Positions 7,694 through 18,692 are shown, counted from the first letter of the stretch. The stretch: DNA of 64,000 nucleotides from Paraburkholderia sartisoli (GCF_900107685.1 NZ_FNRQ01000003.1:434001-498000); one strand, 5' to 3'. The notes: generated by a model not told the origin, from the sequence alone. A program made the numbers and translations.

Positions 7694-8254
7694 ATGACAT
7701 CTTCTTCGCCACCGACCATATTGATCGTTCCCGGCCTGCGGGATCACGTCGAGGATCACTGGCAAACGATTCTTGCACGCAAACTGCCCAATACGCGTGT
7801 GGTGCCGCCGCTGGAACACGACAAGCTTGACTGCGCGGCCAGGATCGCGGCGCTCGATCGGGCACTCGCCAGCATCACCGGCCCTGTGGTACTTGTGTCG
7901 CACAGTGCCGGGGTGATGACAACCGTGCATTGGGCACAACATCACCAGCGTGAAATCAAGGGTGCGCTGCTCGCGGCGCCGCCGGATTTCGAATCGCCGC
8001 TGCCGGACGGCTATCCGACGATGGATGTCTTGCGCCAGCACGGCTGGCTGTCTACGCCACGAACGCGGCTACCGTTCCCGAGCATCGTGGCGGCCAGCAC
8101 GAATGATCCCCTCGCGCGGATCGAACAGGTCACGCAACTGGCGAACGCCTGGGGCAGCCGTCTGGTTGACGTCGGCGCTGTCGGCCATCTCAACCCTGCC
8201 TCGGGGTTCGGTGAGTGGCCACGTGCCGTGGAATTCGTGAACGAACTCAGTTGA
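7694..8254 (+). CDS. RBBP9/YdeN family alpha/beta hydrolase
   Basis: This 186-aa single-domain serine hydrolase has PTILIVPGLRD at the N terminus (oxyanion region). The nucleophile elbow SHSAG has its Ser at residue 71, an Asp is present in STNDP (near 138), and the His is in GHLNP (near 164). The length fits the RBBP9/YdeN group (about 180-190 aa). Substrate is unknown. Gaps on either side show no signal linking it to the BKACE operon, though the direction is the same. Confidence 0.88.
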   Translation: MTSSSPPTILIVPGLRDHVEDHWQTILARKLPNTRVVPPLEHDKLDCAARIAALDRALASITGPVVLVSHSAGVMTTVHWAQHHQREIKGALLAAPPDFESPLPDGYPTMDVLRQHGWLSTPRTRLPFPSIVAASTNDPLARIEQVTQLANAWGSRLVDVGAVGHLNPASGFGEWPRAVEFVNELS

Positions 8255-8395
8255 GGCGCCAGCGTCGCCAGTCAGGCCCTTGCGCGCCCTGGCGGTTCCG
8301 CGGCAGTCGCGGCGAGAAGGGCGCAGTTGCAGCAAGCGGGGTGCCCAGCCGGCATAACGTTCTCCTTCGATCATATCCAGTTGCTTCCGAACAGC

Positions 8396-8505
8396 ACAAA
8401 AAAAAGGCGCCACGTAACCGTGACGCCTTGAAAAGTTCTAGCCATTCCGAGGGCCGTGCTAGAACCTGAGAGACGGGATCCGAAATGCGAGCGTTCCCAT
8501 CCGGC
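8396..8505 (-). ncRNA. Candidate small RNA with Rho-independent terminator
   Basis: The minus strand carries three consecutive hairpins ending in eight T residues. They are (1) 8495-8501 with 8472-8478 (7 bp including one G-U); (2) 8458-8465 with 8435-8442 (GTTCTAGC/GCTAGAAC, perfect, 15-nt loop); and (3) 8419-8429 with 8404-8414 (AAGGCG and CGTG arms with one mismatch). No minus-strand gene precedes the terminator, so it would end a free-standing transcript. The promoter is not clear, so the 5' end is a guess. The rest of 8255-8811 shows nothing else. Confidence 0.45.
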
Positions 8506-8811
8506 TCTGCCCAAACCCTTAAGCTCCAGCCTGAACCCGCACCCTGTGCCGTTCAGCCACGCGACGAAAAGATTCAAAACAAAGATGAGTACTTCGTCTT
8601 TCGAAATGAAATTCCATTTTTTATGTTTATGCTGACCAAGTCAAGCAAAAACTATCCCACACGTGCGCGTCCATTCCGCACCTTCCGATACAATGAATCT
8701 TCACATGAAAATCGCTGGATACGCCATCTGAAAGGCCTTTCCAGCGATTTTTTCTATCCGGATGGCCGGCCTGCAAAAGCGATTAATCTGAAATAAAGTT
8801 CCATAAAAACG

Positions 8812-9648
8812 ATGAACAAGCGACAAACGTCTATCGGCAACGCTGATCCCCTTCAGGAAAAAGAAGGTTCCGGCGACGAAGTGACAGCACTGGCGCGTGG
8901 CCTGACAGTCCTCCGGCGGATCGCCGCCGCCGATGCGCCGCTCAGCAACCGCGAGCTCACCGAACTCACCGGCATTCCGAAGCCGACCGTCTCGCGCATC
9001 ACGGCCACGCTCGTCGGCGCGGGTTACCTGTTTCGCCTGCCGGACAGCGAGCGCTTCGTGCTGACCTCCTCGGTGCTCGAACTGAGCAACGGTTTTCTGC
9101 GCAACTTCGATATCCGCTCCCGCTCACGGCCCTTCCTGATCGAGCTGGCCGAGCGCACCGCGCTTTCGGTGCATCTCGCCGTGCGCGACCGGCTCGACAT
9201 GGTCGTGATCGACGCGATCCGGCCGCGCTCGGCGGTGCTCGTGTCGCGCCTCGAGGTGGGTTCGCGGATGGACATGTGCCGCACGGCCGTCGGCCGCGCG
9301 TATCTCGCCGCGCTCAGCGAACCGGAACGCGAGAGACTGCTCACCGGCGTGCAGACCGCGACCGGCGACGACTGGGGTCATCTGGGCAACCGGCTGCACA
9401 CCGCGCTGCAGGAAACCGCGTTCCGGGGCTACGCGATCGCCGTGGGCGAATGGCACGAAGGACTGAACGCGATCGCGGCCGGCTTCGTCGGGCCGTCGGG
9501 CGAGCGCTACGCGGTCAACTGCGGGGGTGCGGCGTACCAGTGCCCGCGCGAATGGCTGATGGAGCGCGCGGCACCCGCCCTGCTCGAATGCATCGAGAAA
9601 ATCGTCCACGAAGTGGGCGGCACGCCTGGCCGCCGGCTCGACACCTGA
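8812..9648 (+). CDS. IclR family transcriptional regulator
   Basis: The 278-aa protein has an N-terminal winged helix-turn-helix at about residues 24-85 (ALARGLTVLRRIA..., LTELTGIPKPTVSRITATL). The IclR ligand-binding domain follows (about 95-270), with the typical GSRMDMCRTAVGRAYLA and a late VGEWHEGLNAIAAGF. Such regulators sense small aromatic or keto acids and usually control adjacent catabolic genes. Candidate targets here are the BKACE/QOR genes upstream. The ribosome site is poor (GTTCC at about -12). Whether it binds the repeated ATGTCGACAT sites is open. Confidence 0.92.
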   Translation: MNKRQTSIGNADPLQEKEGSGDEVTALARGLTVLRRIAAADAPLSNRELTELTGIPKPTVSRITATLVGAGYLFRLPDSERFVLTSSVLELSNGFLRNFDIRSRSRPFLIELAERTALSVHLAVRDRLDMVVIDAIRPRSAVLVSRLEVGSRMDMCRTAVGRAYLAALSEPERERLLTGVQTATGDDWGHLGNRLHTALQETAFRGYAIAVGEWHEGLNAIAAGFVGPSGERYAVNCGGAAYQCPREWLMERAAPALLECIEKIVHEVGGTPGRRLDT

Positions 9649-9876
9649 GCCACGTGGAGCGCGTCGAACCCTGGGTGCGGACTCCGCGCTCCCACCTTGC
9701 ACTTCTGTAACCAGGGTAATCAAACGAAAGATACGCCGCTGGACTGTAACAAGGGACGGGACGTAGCATCATGCTTTCGGACGCGGTAGCCCGCGCCGCC
9801 GCCCGGCCCGGCCATGGCCGGCCCATCGCGGACGCGTCGCGCGCTGCCCGGTGTCGCGCTCTCATGGTCACCGGGC

Positions 9877-9890
9877 ATTACACGTGTAAT
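9877..9890. promoter_or_regulatory. 14-bp palindrome upstream of the mdtABC-like operon
   Basis: ATTACACGTGTAAT is a perfect palindrome about 190 bp before the adaptor gene. AT-rich dyads of this kind are typical operators for TetR or MarR repressors of efflux pumps, though no such regulator is encoded next to it. The rest of the 9649-10078 gap has only GC-rich low-complexity sequence and no other gene. Confidence 0.45.
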
Positions 9891-10078
9891 CTCTTTTTCC
9901 CGCGCCTCGCGTAGCATCGCGCAGGCACGGACATCAACGTATCAGCCGGTGTACGGGCTGGCGCCGCACGCGAATCGCCGGCCGGCAGCCCGCTATCGAT
10001 GATGTCGTGCATGTGCCGGGCAACGCATCGCGCGCCAATCCCTATTCCAGATTCCACGCCAGCCACTTGACCGAACCG

Positions 10079-11521
10079 ATGGACGAACAACAAAAGCATC
10101 CGGAAACACCGCGCCCTCCTGATTCCGCTCAACGACCGGCCGGTGCCGCTGGCACACCCGGGGGGCCGGGCGGACCCGGCAACGGCACGCCGCCCACGCC
10201 GAAGCGGCACCGCGGTCGCGTGATCGCCGCGATTGTCGCGGTCGTGGTGGTCGCGGGCGTCGTGCTGGTGCGCTGGCATCCGTGGGGCGGCGCGAGCGGC
10301 GCCACGGCCGCCACCGGCTCCAGTGGCGCGAGCGGTGCGCGCGCCGGTCGTGGCGGTCGCGGTGGCAATGCGGCCAATGTGCCGCAGCCGGTACACGTCG
10401 CCACGGTGACGCAGGGCGAAATGCCCGTGGTGCTCACCGCGCTCGGCACGGTCACGCCGCTCGCGAACGTCACGGTTCGTACCCAGCTGGCCGGCGTCCT
10501 GCAGACCGTCGCGTTCCAGGAAGGCCAGATGGTCAAAAAAGGCGACGTGCTCGCGCAGATCGATCCGCGTCCGTATCAGATCTCGCTGGCGAACGCCGAG
10601 GGCACGCTCGCGAAAGACCAGGCGCTGCTGCAGACCGCCCGCCTCGACCTGAAGCGCTACCAGACGCTGCTCTCGCAGGATTCGATCGCGAGCCAGCAGG
10701 TGGACACGCAGGCGTCGCTCGTCAAACAGTACGAGGGCACGGTCAAGTCGGACCAGGCGAACATCGACACCTTCAAGCTCGATCTCGTGTATGCGCGCAT
10801 CACGGCGCCGGTCTCGGGCCGGGTCGGCCTGCGCCAGGTCGATCCGGGCAACTACGTGACCTCGGGCGACACGAACGGCATCGTCGTCATCACGCAGCTT
10901 CAGCCGATCAGCGTTCTGTTCACGACGTCCGAAGACAATCTGCCGGCCATCACGAAGCAGATGCGCACGGGCACGAAGATGTCGGTCACGGCCTATGACC
11001 GCAGCAACACGACGTCGCTCGAAGCCGGCTACCTCGAAACCGTCGACAACCAGATCGACACCACCACCGGCACGGTCAAGCTGCGCGCGATGTTCCAGAA
11101 CCCGGACAACCTGCTGTTCCCGAACCAGTTCGTCAATACGCGCCTGCTCGTCAACGCCATCAAGGACGCCGTCATCGTGCCGACGTCGGCGGTGCTCAAT
11201 GGTTCGATGGGACAGTTCGTGTATGTGGTCAAGCCGGACAGCACGGTCACCGTGCGGCAGGTGAAGGTCGGGCCGGTCGACGGCGAACGCACCAGCATCA
11301 AGTCCGGCCTGCAGGTCGGCGAGCGCGTCGTGATCGACGGTTCGGACCGCCTGCGCGAAGGCGCGAAGATCACCATTCCGGCTGAGCAGCCACGTGGCGC
11401 GTCGGGTGCCGCCGGTGCATCCGGTGCCTCGGGCGCATCGGGTACGGCCCACGCCTCGGGTGCCGCCGCGGCATCGGGCGCGCGCCGTCACAGGCATGCG
11501 TCGCAGGCGTCGGCGGAATAA
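10079..11521 (+). CDS. mdtA: RND efflux periplasmic adaptor, MdtA-like
   Basis: The 480-aa membrane-fusion protein has an inner-membrane anchor (GRVIAAIVAVVVVAGVVLV) near residue 45 and a Gly/Ala-rich linker. The lipoyl/barrel-sandwich domain follows (VTPLANVTVRTQLAGVLQ and the matching ITAPVSGRVGLRQVDPG), with an alpha hairpin between the halves and then the beta-barrel domain. The C terminus is a 40-residue tail of GAS repeats. The start at 10079 is chosen over 10007 because MDEQQKHP fits the family's short cytoplasmic N terminus; neither has a strong ribosome site. It bridges the pump to an outer-membrane channel not encoded here. Confidence 0.9.
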   Translation: MDEQQKHPETPRPPDSAQRPAGAAGTPGGPGGPGNGTPPTPKRHRGRVIAAIVAVVVVAGVVLVRWHPWGGASGATAATGSSGASGARAGRGGRGGNAANVPQPVHVATVTQGEMPVVLTALGTVTPLANVTVRTQLAGVLQTVAFQEGQMVKKGDVLAQIDPRPYQISLANAEGTLAKDQALLQTARLDLKRYQTLLSQDSIASQQVDTQASLVKQYEGTVKSDQANIDTFKLDLVYARITAPVSGRVGLRQVDPGNYVTSGDTNGIVVITQLQPISVLFTTSEDNLPAITKQMRTGTKMSVTAYDRSNTTSLEAGYLETVDNQIDTTTGTVKLRAMFQNPDNLLFPNQFVNTRLLVNAIKDAVIVPTSAVLNGSMGQFVYVVKPDSTVTVRQVKVGPVDGERTSIKSGLQVGERVVIDGSDRLREGAKITIPAEQPRGASGAAGASGASGASGTAHASGAAAASGARRHRHASQASAE

Positions 11522-11538
11522 GGCACGGCTGATACCGA

Positions 11539-14500
11539 ATGAATCCATCCCGCGCTTTTATCCTGCGCCCGGTCGGCACCGCCCTGCTGATGGCGGCGAT
11601 CATGCTGGTCGGGCTCGTCGCGCTGCGCTTCCTGCCGCTGTCGGCGCTGCCGGAAGTCGACTACCCGACGATCCAGGTGCAAACCTTCTACCCGGGCGCG
11701 AGCCCGGACGTGATGACGTCGTCGGTCACCGCGCCGCTCGAACGGCAGTTCGGGCAGATGCCGTCGTTGAACCAGATGTCGTCGCAAAGCTCGGCCGGCT
11801 CGTCGATCATCACGCTGCAGTTCAGCCTCGACCTGCCGCTCGACATCGCCGAGCAGGAAGTCCAGGCCGCGATCAACGCGGCGGGCAACCTGCTGCCGTC
11901 CGACCTGCCCGCGCCGCCGATCTACGCGAAGGTGAATCCGGCCGACGCACCGATCATCACGCTCGCCATCACGTCGAAAACCTTGCCCTTGACGCAGGTC
12001 CAGGATCTCGCCGACACGCGTCTCGCGCAGAAAATCTCGCAGGTGGCGGGTGTGGGTCTCGTGAGCCTCTCGGGCGGCCAGCGGCCGGCGGTGCGGATTC
12101 AGGCGAACCCGCGCGCGCTCGCCGCGTACGGCCTGAATCTGGACGACCTGCGCACCACGATTTCGAACCTGAACGTGAACACGCCGAAGGGCAATTTCGA
12201 CGGCCCGACGCGCGCGTACACGATCAACGCCAACGACCAGCTGACGGACGCCGACGCGTACAAGAGCGCGGTCATCGCGTACAAGAACGGCCGACCGGTC
12301 ATGCTGACGGACGTCGCGACCATCGTGCAGGGCGCGGAGAACACGAAGCTCGGTGCGTGGGTCGACAACACGCCGGCGATCATCCTGAACGTGCAGCGCC
12401 AGCCGGGCGCGAACGTGATCCAGGTGGTCGACAACATCAAGAAGCTGCTGCCGCAGTTGCAGCAGTCGCTGCCCGCGGCGCTCGACGTCGAGGTCGTCAC
12501 CGACCGCACCACCACGATCCGCGCGTCCGTGCGCGACGTGGAGTTCGAGCTGCTGATGTCGGTCGTGCTGGTCGTGCTCGTGATGTACCTGTTCCTCGCG
12601 AACATCTACGCGACGATCATCCCGAGCCTGTCGGTGCCGCTCTCGCTGATCGGCACGCTCGCCGTGATGTACCTGTGCGGCTTCTCGCTCGACAACCTCT
12701 CGCTGATGGCGCTCACCATCGCGACCGGCTTCGTCGTGGACGACGCGATCGTGATGATCGAGAACATCGCGCGCTACGTGGAGGAAGGCGACCCACCGCT
12801 CGAAGCGGCGCTGAAGGGCTCGAAACAAATCGGCTTCACGATCATCTCGCTGACGGTGTCGCTCATCGCGGTGCTGATTCCGCTGCTCTTCATGGGCGAC
12901 GTGGTCGGCCGCCTGTTCCATGAGTTCGCGATCACGCTGGCGGTGACGATCGTGATTTCCGCGGTGGTGTCGCTCACGCTCGTGCCGATGATGTGCGCGA
13001 AGCTCCTGCGCCACACGCCGCCCAAGGAGAGCCATCGCTTCGAGGCGAAGGCGCACCAGTTCATCGATTACGTGATCGGCCGTTACGCGGTCGCGCTCAC
13101 GTGGGTGCTGGATCGCCACCGCTCCACGCTCTTCGTCGCGGTGCTCACGCTCGTCTTCACGGGGCTGCTCTACGTGGTGATTCCGAAGGGCTTCTTCCCG
13201 GTGCAGGACACGGGGGTGATCCAGGCGATCACGCAGGCGCCGCAGTCGGTGTCGTATCAGTCGATGGCCGAGCGCCAGCAGGAACTCGCCGCGCAGATCC
13301 TGAAGAATCCGGATGTGGAGAGCCTCACGTCGTTCATCGGCGTGGACGGCAGCAACATCACGCTCAACAGCGGCCGGATGCTGATCAACCTGAAGCCGCG
13401 CGACGACCGCAGCAATACCGCGAGCCAGGTGATCCGCCAGTTGCAGCAGGACGTCGCGCATATTCCGGGCGCGTCGCTCTACATGCAGCCGGTGCAGGAT
13501 CTGACCATCGATTCGACCGTCAGCCCGACGCAGTACCAGTTCCTGCTGACCGATCCGAATATCACCGAGTTCGCGACGTGGGTGCCGAAGCTCGTCGAAC
13601 GGCTCAAGCAGTCGCCCGAACTCGCGGACGTCGCCACCGACCTGCAGGAAAACGGGCAGTCGGTGTACGTCGAAATCGATCGCGCGACGGCCGCGCGTTA
13701 CGGCATCACGCCGGCCACCGTCGACAACGCGCTTTACGACGCGTTCGGCCAGCGCATCATCTCGACGATCTTCACGCAGTCGAACCAGTACCGCGTGATT
13801 CTCGAAGCGCAGCCGACGATGCAGCATTACATCGAGTCGCTCAATTCGATCTACCTGCCCTCTTCGACCTCGACGGGCGGCCAGGTGCCGCTCAACTCGA
13901 TCGCGAGTTTCCACGAACGGCCCGCGCCGCTCCTCGTCACGCACCTGGGGCAATTCCCGGCCACCACCGTGTCGTTCAACCTCGCGCCGGGCTCGTCGCT
14001 GGGCGCGGCGGTGAAGGCGATCGACCAGGCGGAAAAAGAGATCGCGCTGCCCGCTTCGTTCCAGACGCGCTTCCAGGGCGCGGCGCTCGCGTTCCAGGCG
14101 TCGCTGTCGAACGAGCTGTTCCTGATTCTCGCCGCGATCGTGACGATGTATATCGTGCTCGGCGTACTGTACGAGAGCTTCATCCACCCGATCACGATTC
14201 TCTCGACGCTGCCGTCGGCCGGTCTCGGCGCGCTGCTCGCGCTTCTCATCACCGGTCACGACCTGGACATCATCGGCATCATCGGCATCGTGCTGCTGAT
14301 CGGTATCGTGAAGAAGAACGCGATCATGATGATCGACTTCGCGCTCGAAGCCGAACGCGAACAGGGCAAGTCGCCGCGCGAGGCGATCTATCAGGCGTGT
14401 CTGCTGCGCTTCCGTCCGATCCTGATGACGACGCTCGCCGCCCTCCTCGGCGCGCTGCCGCTGATGCTCGGCACGGGCGCCGGCTCCGAGCTGCGCCGTC

Positions 14501-14673
14501 CGCTCGGTATCGCGATCGCGGGCGGTCTGATCGTGAGCCAGCTGCTCACGCTCTTCACGACGCCCGTCATCTATCTCGGCTTCGATTCGCTCGCGCGGCG
14601 CGTGCGTGCGCGCTTTCACCGGGGCGATGCGCCGCCGGGCGACGCACCCCCGGCCACCGATGCGGGGAGCTGA
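11539..14673 (+). CDS. mdtB: RND multidrug efflux transporter, MdtB-like
   Basis: This 1044-aa inner-membrane proton/drug antiporter has twelve membrane segments in the RND pattern and two large periplasmic loops. TM4 has the proton-relay Asp pair in [14 protein letters not shown], and TM10 has the matching Lys in [14 protein letters not shown]. The N terminus [19 protein letters not shown] is typical of MdtB/C. It lies 17 bp after the adaptor gene and 3 bp before the second pump gene. In E. coli, MdtB and MdtC form a mixed trimer exporting bile salts and novobiocin; the same is inferred here. Confidence 0.93.
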   Translation: MNPSRAFILRPVGTALLMAAIMLVGLVALRFLPLSALPEVDYPTIQVQTFYPGASPDVMTSSVTAPLERQFGQMPSLNQMSSQSSAGSSIITLQFSLDLPLDIAEQEVQAAINAAGNLLPSDLPAPPIYAKVNPADAPIITLAITSKTLPLTQVQDLADTRLAQKISQVAGVGLVSLSGGQRPAVRIQANPRALAAYGLNLDDLRTTISNLNVNTPKGNFDGPTRAYTINANDQLTDADAYKSAVIAYKNGRPVMLTDVATIVQGAENTKLGAWVDNTPAIILNVQRQPGANVIQVVDNIKKLLPQLQQSLPAALDVEVVTDRTTTIRASVRDVEFELLMSVVLVVLVMYLFLANIYATIIPSLSVPLSLIGTLAVMYLCGFSLDNLSLMALTIATGFVVDDAIVMIENIARYVEEGDPPLEAALKGSKQIGFTIISLTVSLIAVLIPLLFMGDVVGRLFHEFAITLAVTIVISAVVSLTLVPMMCAKLLRHTPPKESHRFEAKAHQFIDYVIGRYAVALTWVLDRHRSTLFVAVLTLVFTGLLYVVIPKGFFPVQDTGVIQAITQAPQSVSYQSMAERQQELAAQILKNPDVESLTSFIGVDGSNITLNSGRMLINLKPRDDRSNTASQVIRQLQQDVAHIPGASLYMQPVQDLTIDSTVSPTQYQFLLTDPNITEFATWVPKLVERLKQSPELADVATDLQENGQSVYVEIDRATAARYGITPATVDNALYDAFGQRIISTIFTQSNQYRVILEAQPTMQHYIESLNSIYLPSSTSTGGQVPLNSIASFHERPAPLLVTHLGQFPATTVSFNLAPGSSLGAAVKAIDQAEKEIALPASFQTRFQGAALAFQASLSNELFLILAAIVTMYIVLGVLYESFIHPITILSTLPSAGLGALLALLITGHDLDIIGIIGIVLLIGIVKKNAIMMIDFALEAEREQGKSPREAIYQACLLRFRPILMTTLAALLGALPLMLGTGAGSELRRPLGIAIAGGLIVSQLLTLFTTPVIYLGFDSLARRVRARFHRGDAPPGDAPPATDAGS

Positions 14674-14676
14674 GCG

Positions 14677-17600
14677 ATGAACCTGTCGCGTCCGTTCATT
14701 TCCCGCCCCGTCGCGACGACGCTGCTCGCGATCGGAATCGCGCTCGCCGGCAGCTTCGCGTTCGTCAAGCTGCCGGTCGCGCCGCTGCCGCAGGTCGATT
14801 TTCCGACGATCTCCGTGCAGGCGAGCCTGCCGGGCGCGAGCCCGGAAACCGTCGCGACCAGCGTCGCGAGTCCGCTCGAACGGCATCTCGGCTCGATCGC
14901 CGACGTCTCCGAAATGACGTCGACGAGTTCGGTCGGCTCGGCGCGCATCGTGCTGCAGTTCGGCCTGAACCGCGACATCGACGGCGCCGCGCGCGACGTG
15001 CAGGCCGCCATCAACGCCGCGCGCGCCGACCTGCCCACGAGCCTGCGCAGCAACCCGACCTACCACAAGGTCAACCCGGCCGACGCGCCGATCCTCATCC
15101 TCGCGCTCACGTCGAACACGCTGCCGGCGGGCCAGCTCTACGATTCGGCGGCGACGGTCCTGCAGCAGTCGCTGTCGCAGGTCGACGGCGTGGGCGAAGT
15201 CGACGTGAGCGGCTCGACCAATCCGGCGGTGCGCGTCGAGCTCGAACCGCAGATGCTGTTCCACTACGGCATCGGGCTCGAGGACGTGCGCGCGGCGCTC
15301 GCCGCCGCGAACGCGAACAGTCCGAAGGGCTCGATCGAGTTCGGCCCGAACCACGTGCAGCTGTACACCAACGACCAGGCCACCAAGGCCGCGCAGTACA
15401 GGGATCTGGTGATCGCCTACCGCAACGGCGCGGCGGTGCATCTGTCCGACGTCGCGGAAGTCGTCGATTCGGTCGAGGACCTGCGCAATCTCGGTCTCAT
15501 CAACGGCCGGCGCGCGGTGCTCGTGATCCTGTACCGTCAGCCCGGCGCGAACATCATCGAGACGGTCGACCGCGTGAAGGCGATGCTTCCGCAGCTGAAA
15601 GCGTCGCTGCCCGCGGACGTCGACGTGATCCCGACCTCCGACCGTTCGACCACGATCCGCATGTCGCTGAAGGACACCGAGCGCACGCTGATCATCGCGG
15701 TCGCGCTCGTCGTGATGGTCGTGTTCCTGTTCCTGCGCAACTGGCGCGCGACGTTGATCCCGAGCGTCGCGGTGCCGATCTCGATCATCGGCACGTTCGC
15801 CGCGATGTACCTGCTCGGCTTTTCGATCGACAACCTCTCGCTGATGGCGCTGACGATCGCGACGGGCTTCGTGGTCGACGACGCGATCGTCGTGCTGGAG
15901 AACATTTCGCGGCACATCGAAAACGGCGTGCCACGCATGAAGGCCGCGCTGCTCGGCGCCCGCGAGGTCGGCTTCACGGTGATGTCGATCAGCATCTCGC
16001 TCGTCGCGGTGTTCCTGCCGATCCTGCTGATGGGCGGCATCGTCGGGCGGCTGTTCCGCGAATTCGCGCTGACGCTTTCGCTCGCGATCGGCGTGTCGCT
16101 GATCGTTTCGCTGACGCTCACGCCGATGATGTGCTCGCGCCTGCTCGACGAGCATCACGAGAAAAAGGAAGAAGGCCGCTTCGGGCGCTGGCTCGAACGG
16201 GGCTTCACGGCGCTGCACCGCGGCTACGAGCGCACGCTGGGCTGGGCGCTGCTGCATCCGCGCCTGATCGTGACGATCCTCGTCGCGACGATTGGCCTGA
16301 ACGTGTGGCTCTACGTCATCATCCCGAAGGGCTTTTTCCCGCAGCAAGACACCGGGCGGCTGGTGGGCGGCATTCAGGCCGACCAGAGCACGTCGTTCCA
16401 GGCGATGAAGCTCAAATTTTCGGAGATGACGGCGATCGTGCAGAAGAATCCGGCGGTCGACAGCGTGGTCGGTTTCACGGGCGGCCGGCAGACCAATTCG
16501 GGTTTCATGTTCGTCACGCTCAAGCCGAAGAGCGAGCGCGGCCTTTCCGCCGACCAGGTCATCCAGCAGTTGCGCGGGCCGCTCAGCAGCGTCGCGGGCG
16601 CGCGCACGTTCCTGCAGGCGGTGCAGGACATCCGCGTGGGCGGCCGGCAGTCGAACGCGCAGTACCAGTTCACGCTGCTGTCCGATTCGACCTCCGATCT
16701 CTACAAGTGGGTGCCGAAGCTGACCGAGGCGCTCCAGCGTCTCCCGGAACTCGCCGACGTCAACTCCGACCAGCAGCAAGGCGGTCTCGAAGCGATGATC
16801 ACGATCGACCGGGCCACCGCTGCCCGGCTGAACATCAAGCCGGCGCAGATCGACAACACGCTGTACGACGCGTTCGGCCAGCGCCAGGTGTCGACGATCT
16901 ACAACCCGCTGAACCAGTATCACGTGGTGATGGAAGTCGCACCGAAGTACTGGCAGAGCCCCGACATGCTGAACCAGATCTGGGTCAGCACGTCGGGCGG
17001 CAGCGCGAGCGGCGCGCAGACCACCAACGCGACCGCCGGCACCGTGACGTCGGCTGCAACGAACGCGAGCACGAGCGCCAAAGCCGGCGGAACGGCCGGC
17101 ACGACCGCGTCGAGCGCGGCCTCGATCGCCGCCGATTCCGCGCGCAACCAAGCGACCAACTCGATTGCCGCGAGCGGCAAGTCGAGCGCATCGGCCGGCG
17201 CGGCGGTGTCGACTTCGAAGGAAACGATGATTCCGCTGTCGGCGATCGCGAGCTTCGGACCGGGCAATACGGCGCTCTCGGTGAATCACCAGAGCCAGTT
17301 CGTCGCGTCGACGATCTCGTTCAACCTGCCGCCGGGCAAGTCGCTCTCTGATGCCACCGACGCCATCTACCGGACGATGGCGGAAATCGGCGTGCCGGGC
17401 ACGATACGCGGCAGCTTCCAGGGCACCGCGCAGGCGTTCCAGCAGTCGATGTCGGACCAGCCAATCCTGATTCTGGCCGCGCTCGCCGCCGTCTACATCG
17501 TGCTCGGGATACTCTACGAGAGCTACATCCATCCGCTGACGATTCTCTCCACGCTGCCTTCGGCGGGCGTCGGCGCACTGCTCGCGCTGCTGCTCTTCAA

Positions 17601-17997
17601 GACGGAGTTCAGCATCATCGCGCTGATCGGCGTGATTCTGCTGATCGGCATCGTGAAGAAGAACGCGATCATGATGGTGGACTTCGCCATCGAAGCGTCA
17701 CGGCAGGGGCTTTCCTCGCGCGACGCGATCTTCCAGGCGTGCCTGCTGCGCTTTCGCCCGATCATGATGACGACCTGCGCCGCGCTGCTCGGCGCGCTGC
17801 CGCTCGCCTTCGGCCGCGGCGAAGGCGCGGAGTTGCGCGCGCCGCTCGGCATCTCGATCGTGGGCGGGTTGATCGTGAGCCAGATGCTCACGCTCTATAC
17901 GACGCCGGTCGTCTATCTGTATATGGACCGGCTGCGCGTGCGCTGGGAAGCGCGGCGTGAGCGGCGTCGCGGCTCCGCGACGCCTGCCGCGGAGTAA
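14677..17997 (+). CDS. mdtC: RND multidrug efflux transporter, MdtC-like, with a low-complexity insert
   Basis: This second RND subunit has 1106 aa, against about 1025-1045 for most relatives. It keeps the TM4 Asp pair ([14 protein letters not shown]) and the TM10 Lys ([14 protein letters not shown]). The extra length is a stretch at about residues 770-848 made almost only of Ala, Ser, Thr, Gly and Asn. It falls between IWVST and [12 protein letters not shown], where MdtB has a short Ser/Thr loop. That is a periplasmic loop in the docking-domain half, so it should not break the transport core. The frame is continuous through the insert. It is the last gene of the operon. Confidence 0.93.
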   Translation: MNLSRPFISRPVATTLLAIGIALAGSFAFVKLPVAPLPQVDFPTISVQASLPGASPETVATSVASPLERHLGSIADVSEMTSTSSVGSARIVLQFGLNRDIDGAARDVQAAINAARADLPTSLRSNPTYHKVNPADAPILILALTSNTLPAGQLYDSAATVLQQSLSQVDGVGEVDVSGSTNPAVRVELEPQMLFHYGIGLEDVRAALAAANANSPKGSIEFGPNHVQLYTNDQATKAAQYRDLVIAYRNGAAVHLSDVAEVVDSVEDLRNLGLINGRRAVLVILYRQPGANIIETVDRVKAMLPQLKASLPADVDVIPTSDRSTTIRMSLKDTERTLIIAVALVVMVVFLFLRNWRATLIPSVAVPISIIGTFAAMYLLGFSIDNLSLMALTIATGFVVDDAIVVLENISRHIENGVPRMKAALLGAREVGFTVMSISISLVAVFLPILLMGGIVGRLFREFALTLSLAIGVSLIVSLTLTPMMCSRLLDEHHEKKEEGRFGRWLERGFTALHRGYERTLGWALLHPRLIVTILVATIGLNVWLYVIIPKGFFPQQDTGRLVGGIQADQSTSFQAMKLKFSEMTAIVQKNPAVDSVVGFTGGRQTNSGFMFVTLKPKSERGLSADQVIQQLRGPLSSVAGARTFLQAVQDIRVGGRQSNAQYQFTLLSDSTSDLYKWVPKLTEALQRLPELADVNSDQQQGGLEAMITIDRATAARLNIKPAQIDNTLYDAFGQRQVSTIYNPLNQYHVVMEVAPKYWQSPDMLNQIWVSTSGGSASGAQTTNATAGTVTSAATNASTSAKAGGTAGTTASSAASIAADSARNQATNSIAASGKSSASAGAAVSTSKETMIPLSAIASFGPGNTALSVNHQSQFVASTISFNLPPGKSLSDATDAIYRTMAEIGVPGTIRGSFQGTAQAFQQSMSDQPILILAALAAVYIVLGILYESYIHPLTILSTLPSAGVGALLALLLFKTEFSIIALIGVILLIGIVKKNAIMMVDFAIEASRQGLSSRDAIFQACLLRFRPIMMTTCAALLGALPLAFGRGEGAELRAPLGISIVGGLIVSQMLTLYTTPVVYLYMDRLRVRWEARRERRRGSATPAAE

Positions 17998-18051
17998 CCG
18001 TGGAATAAGCGGTGGAATAAGCGGCGGAGCAACGGCGAAACAGGCGCCAGG

Positions 18052-18078
18052 GCGCGACGCCTTTTCAGGGCGTCGCGC
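18052..18078. terminator. Hairpin between convergent genes
   Basis: A perfect 10-bp stem (GCGCGACGCC with GGCGTCGCGC, 7-nt loop) sits between the stop of mdtC and the stop of the convergent small membrane-protein gene. It has no long T-run, but four T residues lie in the loop. Just before it, GTGGAATAAGCG is repeated in tandem at 18000-18023. Confidence 0.5.
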
Positions 18079-18084
18079 GACAGC

Positions 18085-18555
18085 TCACCCCTTGAGTTTT
18101 TGCGCCGCCGCCAGCGCGAGAATGCGCGCCCATTGTCTGGCCTGCCGCTCGCTTGCCATCGGCAGATGCCAGACGGGCTGGCTTGCGTTGCGGACCGTCA
18201 GCGCGACCTGCCAGCCGCCCGCTGCGTGCGCCGCCTCGGCCTGAACGAGATCCGCGAAAATGAACTCACCGACGGCGTCGCCCGTGCGCACCGTCATGAA
18301 GCGCTTCGCGGCGGCCAGTTTCAGCTCGCCCCATTCGCCTTTCAGTTCGTGCGTCCAGTCGCCGTCGCGCACGTTCGCGGATACCTCGCGATGGCGTCGC
18401 CACCACCACGCGATCGTCAGCAGCAACGCAACGACGACGGTCACGGCCACACCGGTCGCCACGGCGAGACCGAACTGCGTCGACAGAAAGTAGAACGCCC
18501 GCACCGCGCCGTACACCAGCGCGATCAACGCAAAGAGGACAACCAGAATCGGCAT
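18085..18555 (-). CDS. Small membrane protein, hypothetical
   Basis: The 156-aa protein has two N-terminal membrane helices (residues about 2-20 and 28-48, ending AWWWRRHRE). A soluble domain of about 100 residues follows, rich in beta strands, with no motif I recognise. The ATG at 18555 has GAGGTG 7 bases upstream. It stands alone, convergent with mdtC and 140 bp downstream of the peroxiredoxin gene. I assign no function. Confidence 0.7.
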   Translation of the reverse strand: MPILVVLFALIALVYGAVRAFYFLSTQFGLAVATGVAVTVVVALLLTIAWWWRRHREVSANVRDGDWTHELKGEWGELKLAAAKRFMTVRTGDAVGEFIFADLVQAEAAHAAGGWQVALTVRNASQPVWHLPMASERQARQWARILALAAAQKLKG

Positions 18556-18692
18556 TCGACATCACCTCGACAGGGACTCACGCAGCCGGCAGGCGTGGGC
18601 ACGGCGAGCCACAGGCACGGCACGACCCGCGCGTGGCGTACACAAAAGGAAAGCGGCGGAATCACCCGCCGCGCGCGACCTGAACGATGCGA

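Noticed and set aside
9808..9821. Palindrome CCGGCCATGGCCGG upstream of the pump operon
   Set aside because: It lies in very GC-rich low-complexity sequence where such dyads arise easily; there is no supporting second copy.
11488..17532. A 2014-codon open frame on the minus strand across the pump genes
   Set aside because: It is a shadow of mdtB and mdtC. It is extremely Arg/Asp/Glu-rich, as expected for antisense of GC-rich coding DNA, and the plus-strand frames encode clear RND pumps.
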